Shown in pieces: positions 22,600-33,629 of a stretch of DNA of 64,000 nt. The position numbers were made by a program, and so were the translations under genes. The DNA is from Stomorhina lunata. Its lineage: Eukaryota > Arthropoda > Insecta > Diptera > Rhiniidae. Location of the stretch: contig OW121740.1 in assembly GCA_933228675.1 (NCBI GenBank), positions 36,961,792-37,025,791 of the forward strand, in the 5' to 3' direction. How positions within the stretch are numbered: the stretch's first letter is position 1; each line of letters begins with the position of its first letter. The notes below the pieces were generated by a model. That model worked only from the letters and a program-made list of their open reading frames with translations, searched no databases and was not told where the DNA came from.

Positions 22600-24235
22600 T
22601 ATAAAAAAAGAGAGTAAAATAATCAAGAGAAATGCAAGAAAAAACAACTAAGTAAACACAAACTAAGCATATGTTTATTTTGAAAATCTTGAGGATAAAG
22701 ATACAAAATATAAATTCATTTTATTTCTGGTTTAAGGCAGAGTCATAAATATTTTTTTTTTTTTTGCAAATGTTGCAAAAATTATAAATAAAAAACCCCA
22801 CAAGTAAAATCAAAATTGTACTTCTATCCATAATAAAGTAAAACACATGTTTGCAAAACAAAAATCCATAATAATTGCAAAGTTAGCAAAAAAAAAAGAC
22901 GACCTGAGAGAAACTTTTTGCAAACCTAGCAAAACACTCAAATAAATAAATTCAACTCATTACAAAAAGAGTACATGCAATTCACAAGAGAGCGATTATA
23001 CAAACAATGCTCATGTAATGCAATTTTGTTACAACGAAAATCATCGCAATCACCAACCGTAAAGATGAAAATCACTCATTTAAAACGAGTGAATTGGCAC
23101 ATCTGAGACCTCTGAATCTGTGTGTGTGTGCGTCTACAAATGAGTGATTTTGAGGAAAAAAGAGGCCACAGTAAGTAACATTGTAATATGTAGAGCTTCT
23201 TAAATGACGACTACGACGACATCAACGTATGTATATGTAGGCTTAAAATTAGGACAAAATCTACCTATATTTTGACTATAGAAAACAACCAACCAACGTA
23301 GTTAAATGAGGTTATAATTTGCATGTATGCATTACATTTACATCTATAAAAATATAAATGATGAAAATGCAAACATTAAAATTTGTTAACCAAAAGATAT
23401 TTTGTCAAATGTCAAATCTGAGAGTCCCTTTAAATCTTGCCCATTAAACTGGTGACCCAAACTAATATTTAAAGGGTAAAACAGCCCAGAAACTATTTGT
23501 AGTTTTGAATACATTATTCCAAGTATGCTTACAAAACTATTAAAGGCCAAAGGTCAGCTGAAATCAATAAATATGTATTGCAATATTGCAGACAAAAAAT
23601 TTGTTTTAGGTGTAGTTAGAATTATTCGGAGTGGATGAGCAGATAGTCAGCAAACTCCAAGGCACACTATACGAATGAAAGTCTCACGTCTTCCATAAGT
23701 TATTTTTCTTTTAACAGCTCTTTCAATGTACTCGTATAACTGGAAGGTTTCCTGTATTATGACTGGCAATAAATGTTAATCAATTAACGCATTAAGCTTA
23801 TTGGGACTAATGCGAAAAGGGCTAGTTCTTCAATTTCGATTATTTTAAAGAATTATCAAAAATTCACTGAACCGATTTATAAAGCTAGGCTAGCTTAGGC
23901 AAGTGGCGCTGATGACTTATTAAGCATCACTTGGGTCCTAAAGTGGTTCCTTTCTGGTGCCTGTAAGGGATATCCTAGAAAATAAAGATTTCTAGATTAT
24001 CAATAGTAAAGGCTTATTGCGAACATTTATCTACAATATATATATATATCAGATAAAACATACAGATGAACCCACATGAAGACCCTTTAGATTTGCAAGA
24101 GCGGGGCTGTGACACAGACAGTGCCAACTGCGGCAGTAGTCGTTACTATAAAGATTAAGTCTTCTGGCATGCGACCTAAAAAGCCAGTGCCCCGTGAGGG
24201 TGGCGATGTAAAGACTTACTTAGCTTAAAGGCCTA
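22600..24235. other. AT-rich stretch without a recognisable gene
   Basis: No coding region or named repeat seen. Poly(T) occurs at about 22752-22765. Confidence 0.45.
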
Positions 24236-24239
24236 TATG

Positions 24240-24365
24240 TACTTACAACCTGTTAAGGTCAAAGGTCGAGCATATTTTAGAATTCCTTGTGCGCATATTC
24301 TCCAATATCGTAGGCCAAGCTTTGAAAGACTTCCGAAGTTTTGGACGTCCTCTTCCAACATAAGG
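24240..24365 (-). pseudogene. RTE-like LINE, 3'-end fragment
   Basis: On the minus strand a GRPKLRK-like block is followed by SLAYDIGEYAHKEF-like and FDLNRL-like pieces, matching the end of the 12490-13765 copy. About 120 bp are recognisable. Confidence 0.6.
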
Positions 24366-24429
24366 GGCCGTTTTTATTCTAATTTTAGCTCGACGTCCTT
24401 AACCACATTTGTATAGTTCTTATGGCAGA

Positions 24430-24620
24430 ACTCGCGGCACATATTAGCTCACTACATTAACGGATGTTAACGTAGTTCCCCGGGTGATACCACAAGGAAG
24501 TCAGTGTCCACAGTTGAGATGAAGGATAACCAAGATAAGTCTAGGTTTACCAAGTTAAGACCAACCAGAACCGTTGCTTGGTATCCAACATCCCCTACAT
24601 CACCCGGCGTGGCAGATTGC
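24430..24620 (+). repeat. Dispersed repeat, copy 1 of 3 (possible LINE 5' region)
   Basis: A block with GTCAGTGTCCACAGTTGAGA, GAAGGATAACCAAGATAA and TTGCTTGGTATCCAACA is repeated inverted at 26630-26815 and, more diverged, inverted at 25010-25165. All three lie among LINE fragments, so it may be a non-coding part of one of those families. Confidence 0.65.
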
Positions 24621-25009
24621 GGCAAGCTCGACATAAGTCAACTTCTTCCGGACAAAGGGGAGCACCAGATTAAGCTAGTTTATACTCAATATTGTTCCAG
24701 GTATGTTATTGTGAGCAGGTAATATAGCAATTGAGTGGTGCGCGGCTGCATTGAGTGGTGCCCGGCATTCGCAAATGAGAACAGATGTTGTATGGATATT
24801 AGATGAGTTTTATGGCGGCCTGGCTGTCGATACAGAAACGAATATCTCTGTCGTATATTCTGTGGTATTTAAACCACGTTACTGCCTTCTATATATCAGT
24901 TAGAACTTAAAGTTTATTTTATTTCCCCTTTTTTGATTAGATATATCCGTGTATACCTCCATACTGTCATCATCAGAGGAAGTAGGAACTCAAGAGATAA
25001 TCACAGTAA

Positions 25010-25165
25010 AGGTTTTTTCAAGAAGGGGATGTTAGATGCAAAGCAACGGTTCTGATTGATCTTAGCTTGGTCCACAATGATTTTTTCGTGATGTCGCCAG
25101 GAGAACTATGTTAACAACCGTAAATGTAGTGAGCTAACATGTGCCGCAAGTATGGGCAGGGCGTC
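25010..25165 (-). repeat. Dispersed repeat, copy 2 of 3
   Basis: The reverse complement shares ACATGTTAGCTCACTACATT, AATCAGAACCGTTGCTT and CATCTAACATCCCCTTC-like wording with 24430-24620, at lower identity. Confidence 0.5.
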
Positions 25166-25194
25166 GGGCTAGTAACCCACTGCTGGAAAAACAA

Positions 25195-25375
25195 TTACTA
25201 TGAAAAAGCTAATGTTAGAAGATTTACGTCCGAAACTTCGATGTAAAGATCAACTAGAGGAAAATCTTTCAAAGCTTGCCTTCGAAATTGGAGAATGTGA
25301 GCACAAGATCGAAGCGCATGGAGTTCCTAAATTTCCTCGACCATTTCTGTAAGTAAGACTAGATATACAGTGGTC
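25195..25375 (+). pseudogene. RTE-like LINE, C-terminal fragment
   Basis: The plus strand contains CGATGTAAAGATCAACTAGA, then GAAAATCTTTC and GAAATTGGAGAATGTGAG, corresponding to the RWKDQVEENLSKL and LRNWRICAQDR end region of the 12490-13765 copy. It is flanked by repeats. Confidence 0.65.
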
Positions 25376-25679
25376 CACGTTGTTAGGGATATTGAGAACT
25401 TTATAAACTTTGAAAGTCCTTCAATTAAATTTGTCATAGTGACGTGATATCAAATCGGCCCAGAAATATCTAGGTTTTCTGTGTAGTCTCAGAAACGAAC
25501 TATATAAACGTTATATGCTATCTTGGAAACGATAAAAGCCGCTTTTGTGTTTATTCGTTTTATCGTGCCAGATGGCACAATTGCAAATTATTTGATAGCT
25601 TTACCGATACCTGTTAAACCTTTTTTATTTCGGATCAGATCTTCCTTATAAAGAAAGAAAGGTTTATCTTTATATATTT

Positions 25680-26350
25680 TCTAGGCGTTATATATTTTCT
25701 AGGCGAGTCTGGCATGGGAACTCCTATCAAAACTTATTGCTTTTGGTTTCTGTAATAACTTCTCTAGATTTATAAATATGTATAATGTTTTCGAACGGAT
25801 CGCACCACACGATTTGTGGTATCTTATTAAACGAGTTCAGGATTAGTTCATGCTTTATTTCTACTTTATTTCTCTACTTTTATTTTTTTAATGAAGATGG
25901 AGCATCATTTGCAGTTCGTACTTATTTTAATTAAAGACCAACTTATTTGTAGATTATGGTTATAAGGCAATACATCCTTATACAATTTCCGAATGGGGTC
26001 GAGCGGAAGGTTCGATTTTAATGTCCGAAAGACCATTGTAGATCAAGCTATTGGATTATTTAGGCTATGAAAAAAACATCTTTATACAATCTCCGAATGG
26101 AGATTTAAATATCCGAGAGACCATACTTTGTGTGCTAAGACGCGCGTTCGTAAATATTGCTTCATCTGTATTTATGGGAAGTAAAATTTTTAGGAATTTT
26201 GATGTTCTGGACATGCGAATAAAGTGTTATGTTCGGTGTACTAGTCATGTATTTTGAAGAGCTTAGGGATCTCGTTGCCGAGACTCGGATATTTTTGCGA
26301 AATACTCGTTTTTCTTTATTAAAAACTGTGTTAAAAAATATATGCAAAAA
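25680..26350 (+). pseudogene. Jockey-like LINE reverse transcriptase remnant, copy 2
   Basis: Pieces such as LLSKLIAFG, NNFSRFI and FLGILMFWTCE, with VLDMRIKCYVRC in another frame, follow the order seen at 9240-9720. They correspond to the region around and after the catalytic box. Stops and shifts are frequent and the catalytic Asp pair is not preserved. Confidence 0.65.
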
Positions 26351-26629
26351 ATATTTGCCCCTTATTTTATGACTTCTTTGTGTTGAAATTAAAGGCTATC
26401 AGTGTTATTTTTAGTGTAGTCATCATGAACATGAACAACTAGGAGTGCAAAATGCAAATACGCAATTAGACTATGGCAAATACAATGTGAAATTAAAACA
26501 GCAAAGAGAAAATTGAAGGGGGACACTTTGAACTAATTGAACGGTTCTGAGTTATATACATACTAACATATGTATAAGGATTTTATTTTTTTTTAAACTG
26601 TGCGGTGATATTAGCTGAAATTAAAAGCA

Positions 26630-26815
26630 CTCGTGGTGATGTAGGGGTTGTTAGATACCAAGCATCGGTTTGATTGGTCTTAACTTAGTAAGCCCAGATT
26701 TATCTTGGTTATCCTTCATCTCAACTGTGGACACTGACCTCCACGTGTTATTACCCGTGTAACTACGCTAAACCCCGTTTAGGTAGTTAGCTAACATGTG
26801 TCGCGAGTTCTTTCA
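26630..26815 (-). repeat. Dispersed repeat, copy 3 of 3
   Basis: The reverse complement aligns along about 180 bp with 24430-24620, roughly 80 percent identical by eye. It ends about 20 bp before a GGCCATTTAAGTAAGTAA LINE-type tail at about 26842. Confidence 0.65.
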
Positions 26816-26879
26816 TAAAAACGATAAAAAAAACTGCGTTAGGCCATTTAAGTAAGTAAATGGCAAATGGGATACAGTT

Positions 26880-27945
26880 GTTGCCTGGGTTTCCTGCTAA
26901 CAGGTAATAACTGTATTCAATTCCTACTCACAACTCCTCGTGGTACATCCTGTAAACCTGAGCAACCTAGTTGAAGATACAGTAAGCAACCCGAGTGGGA
27001 TTCTAGGTCAGGGCTAACGTAAGGGGGAGTTTTCTTGGTGCCATTCCAACGTATTTGGTCTAAGGGTCTTAGATATTTGTACTTGTTAAAGTACGAAACT
27101 GTAGCTGCCACAAGGATTTTGGAGATGCCTAATCTATGCAAGAACATCCTGATGAATAAAACCAATCCTATCCAAAGAAATCGGACTATAAAAACTAATA
27201 TAGGTATGAAAGAAAGTTTAAAGTTTGCGACATGGAACGTACGCACACTATACGAAACTGGGAAACTAGAACAACTAAGGCGTGAAATTTTGAGTTATAA
27301 AGTTGATTTGCTGGCGGTGCAAGAAGCAAGATGGACAGGACAAGGGAAAGTTTGGAACGAAAATACTGTGTTTCTTTACTCCGGTTGCCCGGAGGTTGAT
27401 GAGCATAGTAGAGGTGTGGGCTTTCTGATGACTAAAAGAATAGCTAAAGCCATGATAGCATGGTATCCTATCAATGAGAGGCTAATGGTAATAAAACTTA
27501 AGATTAAAGCTCGTAATTTTATAATTATCAATGTCTACGCTCCTACTGAAATCCAATCTGAAAACGACAAAGACGAATTTTACGATGTATTGAGCAGTTG
27601 GATGAATATATTTCGCCAAAGTAGGCTCAAACAACAGCGGCTTGGAACACTACATTGGTAAGCACGGTGTCGGAGTAAGAAACGACAACGGAGAAAGATT
27701 AATCGAACTATGTTATGAAAGTAAACTGGTTGTAGGTGGCACAATTTTTCCTCATATGCTCCACCATAAAATAACTTGGACATCGCCGAACGGCGTCTCT
27801 AAGAACCGGAGTTACAAGCAGCAAACTATTCATGGAATGATGTATGCCTAACATCTCGTAATAGAGTTTGATAGAAAAGGATGGTTGAGGCCCTATGCTC
27901 CACTGGGAGTCAAGGATAACAGAAGAAGTAGTAAGTAAGTATTAC
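26880..27945 (+). pseudogene. RTE-like LINE: 5' region, APE endonuclease domain, internal deletion, 3' tail
   Basis: From 27210 the plus strand encodes an AP-type endonuclease: LKFATWNVRTLYETGKL, then DLLAVQEARWTGQGK (catalytic Glu block), RGVGFLMTKR and IIINVYAPTE. A frameshift with small loss near 27620-27650 (where GDFNA is expected) leads to VGVRNDNGERLIELC and ITWTSPNG. After about 27850 the reverse transcriptase is absent and the sequence jumps to the last 60 bp of a LINE (GGATGGTTGAGGCCCTATGC, also at 52230-52260), ending in AAGTAAGTA. The element is therefore an internally deleted insertion. Confidence 0.85.
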
Positions 27946-28275
27946 AATGATTATAATACTGCGACACTAACCTAACCGTTTAAAGTATCAACTTTATAAA
28001 TTGTTTTAACCTACTTTCCTTAGGTTTCCTATAACTAGCCTTTCGATTTGAAGAGGTGTTTTAAAAGAATACATAAGGATCTTCTGTATTCCAGCACGGA
28101 TGCGTACTTTACAGCACTTTCCTAGGATTACTTTTTTTCTGTATGAAACAGAGTTAACTCTACAACTGTTCTGAAGAGGTCATTTAATAACTCTTGCGTG
28201 GACCTTATAAAATGATGCAGACGAAGATTAATTAATAAAAACACTTGCTCTGAAACAGTTTTATAAATCTCCCAA

Positions 28276-28773
28276 ATCGAGCCCTTAGATTAAAATGATC
28301 GCAAGCGACTGGAAAAATATTGATCGTAAGCGACAAAAAATCTTAATTAAACAAAATCGGGGAATGTTTTGGTGCATATTTTTGTTCTTTGTTAGTTTGC
28401 TACTTTCGACTAACTAAATAAATGTTTTCCAAATGGTTTAGAAGTTATGGTGGAAAGTATTGTATGTGAAGTTTTTTAGTTTTACTTCAATAACTTTTAA
28501 TCGGCCAATGGGTAGTTAGAGTTTTAGACCAATTTGTATGTACATTTTTAGCACAGTGGCCTCTACACTGAGCCAAAGTTGAGCACCATTGTATGTAAAA
28601 CTTATTGATCCGTATAACTTTCGTAAATATAAACCTATCGAAAAGATGTTTCCACATTCGAAAACTACTTAAGAATGGAAGAAAAATATGCTTACTGTAC
28701 TACGCTATATCTAATAGTTTAAGAGATATTCAACGAAATGTCGCTTACGATTATTTAAATCTAAGGGCTCGAT
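28276..28773. mobile_element. MITE with about 34-bp terminal inverted repeats
   Basis: ATCGAGCCCTTAGATTAAAA opens at 28276 and runs to CAAGCGAC. The complement (ATCGAGCCCTTAGATTTAAA when reversed) closes at 28773. The element is about 498 bp with no coding capacity. A target duplication is not clear. It lies about 490 bp downstream of the Hus1-like stop codon. Confidence 0.75.
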
Positions 28774-29074
28774 ATAATAGTTAATAAAAATTGTTCGACT
28801 TGCTCTAGATTCCCTCAAATCTTCTCACTTACTTATTCTAGAAACGATCTTAGAAAGTAGTTTGGTTTCAAAATATTTCTAAAGTACATTTTCGCTGAAA
28901 CAGTTCCAAAGACGAAATATTTTCTAGTTGGTATAAATTAAAACCGTCAAGATAGCCTTCAGTGTTTCTGTAACTCAGGCAAATACTTGTAAAAATAAAG
29001 AAAAACAATTGCAAAACGAAAAAATACTACAGAGTAAAGTAAACAATTTAAGTAAATATTAAATATATTTTCCA

Positions 29075-29080
29075 CTTTAT
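29075..29080 (-). terminator. Candidate poly(A) signal of the Hus1-like gene
   Basis: AATAAA on the minus strand, about 180 bp after the stop codon. It is the first canonical hexamer downstream. Confidence 0.5.
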
Positions 29081-29258
29081 TGATATTGATAAATAAAATA
29101 AAAAAATACAGAAAAAACGAATAGTAAATTAATAAATAAATGTCCGCATACAGACAGAATTAATAAAAAGCCATAAAAGTATACGTAGAGAAAAAGTTAA
29201 TAGGAAATGCCAATTGAATGTCAGATGAGAAGATACTAGGGAGATTAGCTCGACAAAT

Positions 29259-30110
29259 TCACATGCAAACGGCGGGTAGAATGGAATGTATGGCAATGCC
29301 CTGTCTTACATCGACTTCCATGTGTATGAGACGATCGTCATCTATGCCACAGGAAAGCTCTAAAGTGGGTACTTGTAGGGCTGTAAAGAATAAAGAAGTC
29401 TTTTTGCAATCCACAGAACAGGAGGCTTCAATCTGTTGTCCTGAGCTTTTTTGTGTGGTTGCATCAGTTTGTTTTATTTCTAAATTTTTATAGCGCGTAG
29501 TAATTGTGGCCATTTCTGTTTCGGCCACTAGATTCATTTCACCATTGGAGGTGGCATAAAATATGATAGTGGGTGAGAGATTCTTGACTTTATCAATAAG
29601 ACCACGCATCAAACGATTGGAGGGCACATTTAGGACTAAATTCGATTTAGGCTTTTGAGGCACTTCATAGTAACTCCAATCCGAGCGTGGTATGATTGTA
29701 ACAGGCACATCATGCACGGTTTTTGTGATATTATTGGACGTTTGTGAGGGTACTTCAATTTCTATGCGTAAACAGGAGAATTGTATATTAATTAGGTTCA
29801 TTTTGCAAGTACGAGCATTGGAGCGCAAGTGAGTGAGCGCTCGACTCAAATTGGCTGGTGATATGGCAAGCATTATATGAGGATGCCCCTCATCTTGCAA
29901 TTTCACTTCATATTCTGGAAAATATAGCTCTGGCTCCATTTCAACCCAAACCAGGGGAGCTGTGGTGCCCGATTCTTCATTGGCTATGAAAAACATTTTG
30001 TGCTCTGTTATATCGATGACACATTCTTTGGTAAGTTTGGATAAAGTTAAAATAATATTTTGAAATTCCTTCATGTATTCGGGATCTTGCATTAGAGCAC
30101 GAAATTTCAT
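29259..30110 (-). CDS. Hus1-like: Hus1-like DNA damage checkpoint clamp subunit
   Basis: Single-exon, 283-residue protein of the HUS1 family. HUS1 joins RAD9 and RAD1 in the PCNA-like 9-1-1 ring that is loaded at damaged DNA in the nucleus and promotes ATR checkpoint signalling; in Drosophila the gene also affects meiosis. The sequence starts MKFRALMQDPEYMKEFQ and includes SPANLSRALTHLRSNA, HDVPVTIIPRSDWSYYEVP, the EMNLVAETEMATITTRYKNL strand pair and the end VRQGIAIHSILPAVCM. These are hallmark stretches of fly Hus1 in the right order, and length is normal for the family (about 280). The ATG at 30110 is used because the codon nine bases upstream is GTG and family members begin at MKFRA. The frame is intact and under evident protein-level constraint. 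No promoter element is recognised upstream; a GGAA microsatellite begins about 25 bp before the start. Confidence 0.95.
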   Translation of the reverse strand: MKFRALMQDPEYMKEFQNIILTLSKLTKECVIDITEHKMFFIANEESGTTAPLVWVEMEPELYFPEYEVKLQDEGHPHIMLAISPANLSRALTHLRSNARTCKMNLINIQFSCLRIEIEVPSQTSNNITKTVHDVPVTIIPRSDWSYYEVPQKPKSNLVLNVPSNRLMRGLIDKVKNLSPTIIFYATSNGEMNLVAETEMATITTRYKNLEIKQTDATTQKSSGQQIEASCSVDCKKTSLFFTALQVPTLELSCGIDDDRLIHMEVDVRQGIAIHSILPAVCM

Positions 30111-30133
30111 GATGTCCACAAAAGTTGATACTT

Positions 30134-30330
30134 AAAGGAAGGTTGAATAGAAGGAAGGAAGGAAGGAAGGTAACTTTGTATTCCTGTTTTACATTTTAGC
30201 AATTTTAACATCAGCAACATGCAATAGTACAACATGAACATGAAATAAAGTCATTGTCATCATTCATCCCCACCAGCCACATTTCGGTCAACACCACCAC
30301 CATCATCATCATCAACAACATCATCGGAGT
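30134..30330. repeat. GGAA and CAT/CAC simple repeats upstream of Hus1-like
   Basis: GGAAGGAAGG runs occur at 30150-30170 and CACCACCATCATCATCATC near 30292-30312. Both are short simple repeats in the presumed 5' flank. Confidence 0.7.
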
Positions 30331-30419
30331 ACATCGCATAAGGAAAAAGGAAATGAAACGAAGAGAAAAACAAACAAAACTAAAAATAAACTTGACTAAA
30401 GTTGTTTTCATGCTCTAAA

Positions 30420-31360
30420 GAAACAAAACAAAAAGTAAGCAAAATTTAATATAATGTAAGAAAAGGAGTTGTCGTCATTGGAGTTATGTTTGTACGTTCA
30501 TATTTTGTTGCTCTTTTTAACATTTTGGTATTTTTTCATCATTTAAGTGCAGACGACAAAGAACTTTTAAAACTTAAAACTTAAAAAAAAAACTAAAAAG
30601 ACAGAAGTAAAATATGATTTATATAAAATATTTTCAGAAATACTTTATTAACATCAAAAATACTTTGATTTGAGCCATATTGTAGTCGAATAAACTCAAC
30701 ATTTTATTTAGATTTAATTTACCACTTTTTTCAAATTCTTTATTTTAAAACGAAAGAATTTTACTTATTTTTGCAAATGTTTCTTATTTCATTTTGTTCA
30801 TTACTATGCAATTTTATAAAGTAAAATGAAAACAAAACTGAGAGATTAAAAAATCAATAAAGGAAAAGGTCACCTTATTGAAAATATGCATACAAATTGT
30901 TTCATATGCAAAATTACATAATAAATAAATATTGAAAAGTAAAGGACCTTTAACTTATCCAATTCTATTTTAGACTGATTTGGATCTAATGCATTTTATT
31001 AATAAAGGAATTTGTTGTTATATTTAAAATCACACTATTCTATCTGTGGCAATATGGAAGAATAGCTTAAGTCTAAAATTGAAGTTTTGAGATATCATCA
31101 ATTTTGTGTAATTTTTCTTCTGCTTGATTTTTGCGAATAATTTATGAATTAATATATTGGTAACATGTTTATTAGAGAAGAACTATGAATATTTAAAAAA
31201 ATATTGTTAAATTCAGAAGATTTTACGTTTTTTCTACTTAAACACTTTTTCGAAACTAAAATTTGCGTTGAACTGGAGCTTAAGTAACTTTAAGCGGTTC
31301 TGTTTAAATAAAAAGTATATATGTATTGTGTAGTTTTATGTAAACATAAGTTCCCTATCG
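30420..31360. other. AT-rich stretch without a recognisable gene
   Basis: Very AT-rich, with only short open frames. No repeat family recognised. Confidence 0.4.
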
Positions 31361-31549
31361 TCAAATGGGTAGTTAACTACAAAAAAGTTAGCTTTAAGTT
31401 AACATGTATCGACTATCTTAAAGTCAACTACAATGCAATGCAGAATTTACATTACATAAAGTGTATACAAACACTGAGCAGTATGTTTTTTTAGAAATAA
31501 TAGAAATATTTTTCTAAAAAACTTCAAGAAAGCAAAAAAGACAGTTATT

Positions 31550-32040
31550 GTCATATAATTTGGATTTAAAAATAGGAATTGTATAAATAAATTAAAAGCT
31601 GCAAGATTTTCAACATATGAAATGGCACAGCGGAACAGTTTTCGTCTAGCAATCATGAGGTCGTCAGTTCGAATCCTGACAAAAACTTTTTTTTGTTTTA
31701 TTTAAAATTTTTTGTTTTATTTAAAATTTTTTGGTTTTTTGTTTGTTTTATTTAAAAACTTTTATTTTATAAAAAAAACAAAAAAGTTCTGTCTGGATTT
31801 GAACCCACGACCTTATGACTGCTAGGCGGAGACTCTACCGCTGTGCCACTTCATATGTTTGAAAAATTGCAGCTTATAATTTATTTATACAATTCCTATT
31901 TTTAAATCGAAAAAAGGAGTTGTATAAATAAATTATAAGCAGCTAAGTTTTCAACAGTTGGAAGTGGCACAGTGGAAGAGTCAGCGGTTAGCGGTCCGTG
32001 AAACTTCGGTTCAAATCCGGCAGACTTAAAAAGTTATTTT
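31550..32040. repeat. Cluster of three tRNA-like repeat units, two in head-to-head inversion
   Basis: Unit 1 (31560-31690, plus), unit 2 (31785-31915, minus) and unit 3 (31910-32035, plus) share a leader TTGTATAAATAAATTA..AGC and a tRNA-like segment. The segment has a TGGCACAGCGG A-box side and a GTTCGAATCC or GGTTCAAATCC B box. Units 1 and 2 form a long imperfect palindrome. None folds into a complete tRNA, as no 7-bp acceptor stem is seen. They resemble SINE heads or tRNA pseudogenes. Confidence 0.7.
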
Positions 32041-32079
32041 TTATTTTTATTTGAAACAGACGTTTATTTCTAGCTACAA

Positions 32080-32295
32080 AATGTCAACTTCAAGTTAGCG
32101 GGTAGATATCTAACTTTAAGTTAATTAAGAGTAATGCAGAGTCGGACAATTGACTACTTCCTAGGACATCGCCATGATAAAATAGTTAGTAAATTACATA
32201 GAGAAGTAATCCAAGTGTCAGTTACAACTAATTGAGAAATAGTTAGCTTTAAGTAAATATAAAGTTAACTGAATGTCCGACAGGGTTGTTTGTTC
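32080..32295 (+). repeat. SINE-like body shared with 14270-14420
   Basis: GTCGGACAATTGACTACTTC, GACATCGCCATGATAAAATA and AAAGTTAACTGA appear in the same order as at 14282-14400. It directly follows tRNA-like unit 3, so units plus body may be one composite SINE. Confidence 0.55.
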
Positions 32296-32339
32296 AAAAA
32301 GAAGAGTAGTAGTATCCCCAATTTAGACAGATCTTAGTT

Positions 32340-32605
32340 GGGGATACTCCTCCTGAAGAGATGGCCTAATCAACCATCGAAACGCGTCATGGAATTTTGG
32401 TTTCTCTGCAAATATTTTTTGGCGTTTTATCAATAAATTAATCTGTTACATTAATAAATAAATGTAACAGATTTGGGATCTTTTCTCTTCCTCTATCTTC
32501 ATTCTTTTTCTTCCTCCTTCTCTAGTAAAGGATCACAATGGATCCCTGGGGTCTCCGAGTGAAGGTGTCGTTTGACACCTTCTTTATTACCTAACCTAAC
32601 AGATT
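32340..32605 (+). mobile_element. LINE 3'-end fragment (R1-like family)
   Basis: The segment starts with GAGATGGCCTAATCAACCAT, also seen at 54700-54730. It ends in CTTCCTCTATCTTCATTC and GTCGTTTGACACCTTC, then CCTAACCTAAC, the reverse of the 3' region of the RNase H-bearing element at 51225-51370. It looks like a short 5'-truncated insertion. Confidence 0.6.
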
Positions 32606-32609
32606 TGGG

Positions 32610-33315
32610 ATAATATTTACATCCCGACAATTTTGTTATTTTTTGCTAAGTTGTTTAAAAATAATGACTATATTTTTTCAAGGCTAACATTTATACAGCT
32701 TAAGTGAAGTTAAGCGAAATCGTTATATGATGAAAGAAAAATCTGAATATGTAGACAAAAATATGTGTACATAAGTTGTTTTGATCAATGCATTATTGAT
32801 TCAAAAAACTTAAGCTAAAAAGTAAATGTACATAACATAGATAAAAACCCTATTTTTTTAAAATGGACTAAACACATTTAAGCGCCTTTGCTTAAGTAAT
32901 GCAATAAACTCCTTAACTCTATTCTCGCTTATGCCGACTTAAGCTACTCTTCCATATTGCCACGGATATAATCTAGCGGCAGATATAAACTGCCGCTCAT
33001 CAGATTAGGTTCACAGTTTTCTACATAATAGTTTGGGTTTATCTAACAAATTAGTAGCAATAAAAGTTAAAAATTTATGCTAGTAATTGAACTTTTATAA
33101 AAATTGTTCACAGCAGCTTCGACACGGAAATCAGTGGAATTTCCACAAAATCCCATGAACGTCACGTCAAACATGAGAATATATAACGCCAGTTACAAGA
33201 TATTTGATGTAAAGTAAAATCATTCATCAGATCAAAAAGCCAGCGCAATTTTAATCAATCTAATCAGAAAAACTAATCGGCGCTTTATTCCCGGGGGCGG
33301 ATGCAGGTTTTTTAA
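32610..33315. other. Unassigned intergenic stretch
   Basis: AT-rich; no gene or named repeat seen. Confidence 0.4.
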
Positions 33316-33319
33316 TTGT

Positions 33320-33625
33320 TGCTGACATCCCAAAACTGCTAAGTCATTCTAAAACTGCTGACTCATCTAAAAACTGCTAGGTCATCCTAAAACTTCTGAT
33401 TCTTCCTAAAGCTGCTGACACATTTAAAAACTGCTGACACATTTTAAAACTGCCGAATTTCTAAATCATCTTAAAACTGCAAAGTCATCACGAACTGTTA
33501 AGTCACCTCTGACTCATCAAAAAACTGCCGAACTTTTAAATCATTCTTAGACTGCTAAATCATCTTTAAACTTCAAAGTCATCAAGAACTGCTGAGTCAC
33601 CTCGGATTTCTAAGTCATCTTACAT
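33320..33625. repeat. Third copy of the GTCATCCTAAAACTGCTGA-type tandem repeat
   Basis: About fourteen degenerate 18-20 bp units (CTGCTGAGTCATCTAAAAA type) are present, the longest array of this family here. The leader seen at 1728 and 3945 is absent or too diverged to see. Confidence 0.7.
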
Positions 33626-33629
33626 ACTA

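Noticed and set aside
26917..27246. 109-residue minus-strand frame with hydrophobic stretches
   Set aside because: It is antisense to the LINE 5' region and endonuclease, whose plus-strand motifs are clear.
30119..30119. Start of Hus1-like at the upstream GTG
   Set aside because: Fly nuclear genes begin at ATG, and the ATG at 30110 matches the conserved MKFRA start of the family.
31600..32035. Three candidate tRNA genes
   Set aside because: A and B boxes are recognisable but no acceptor stem closes and the anticodon arms do not fold, so they are tRNA-derived repeats.
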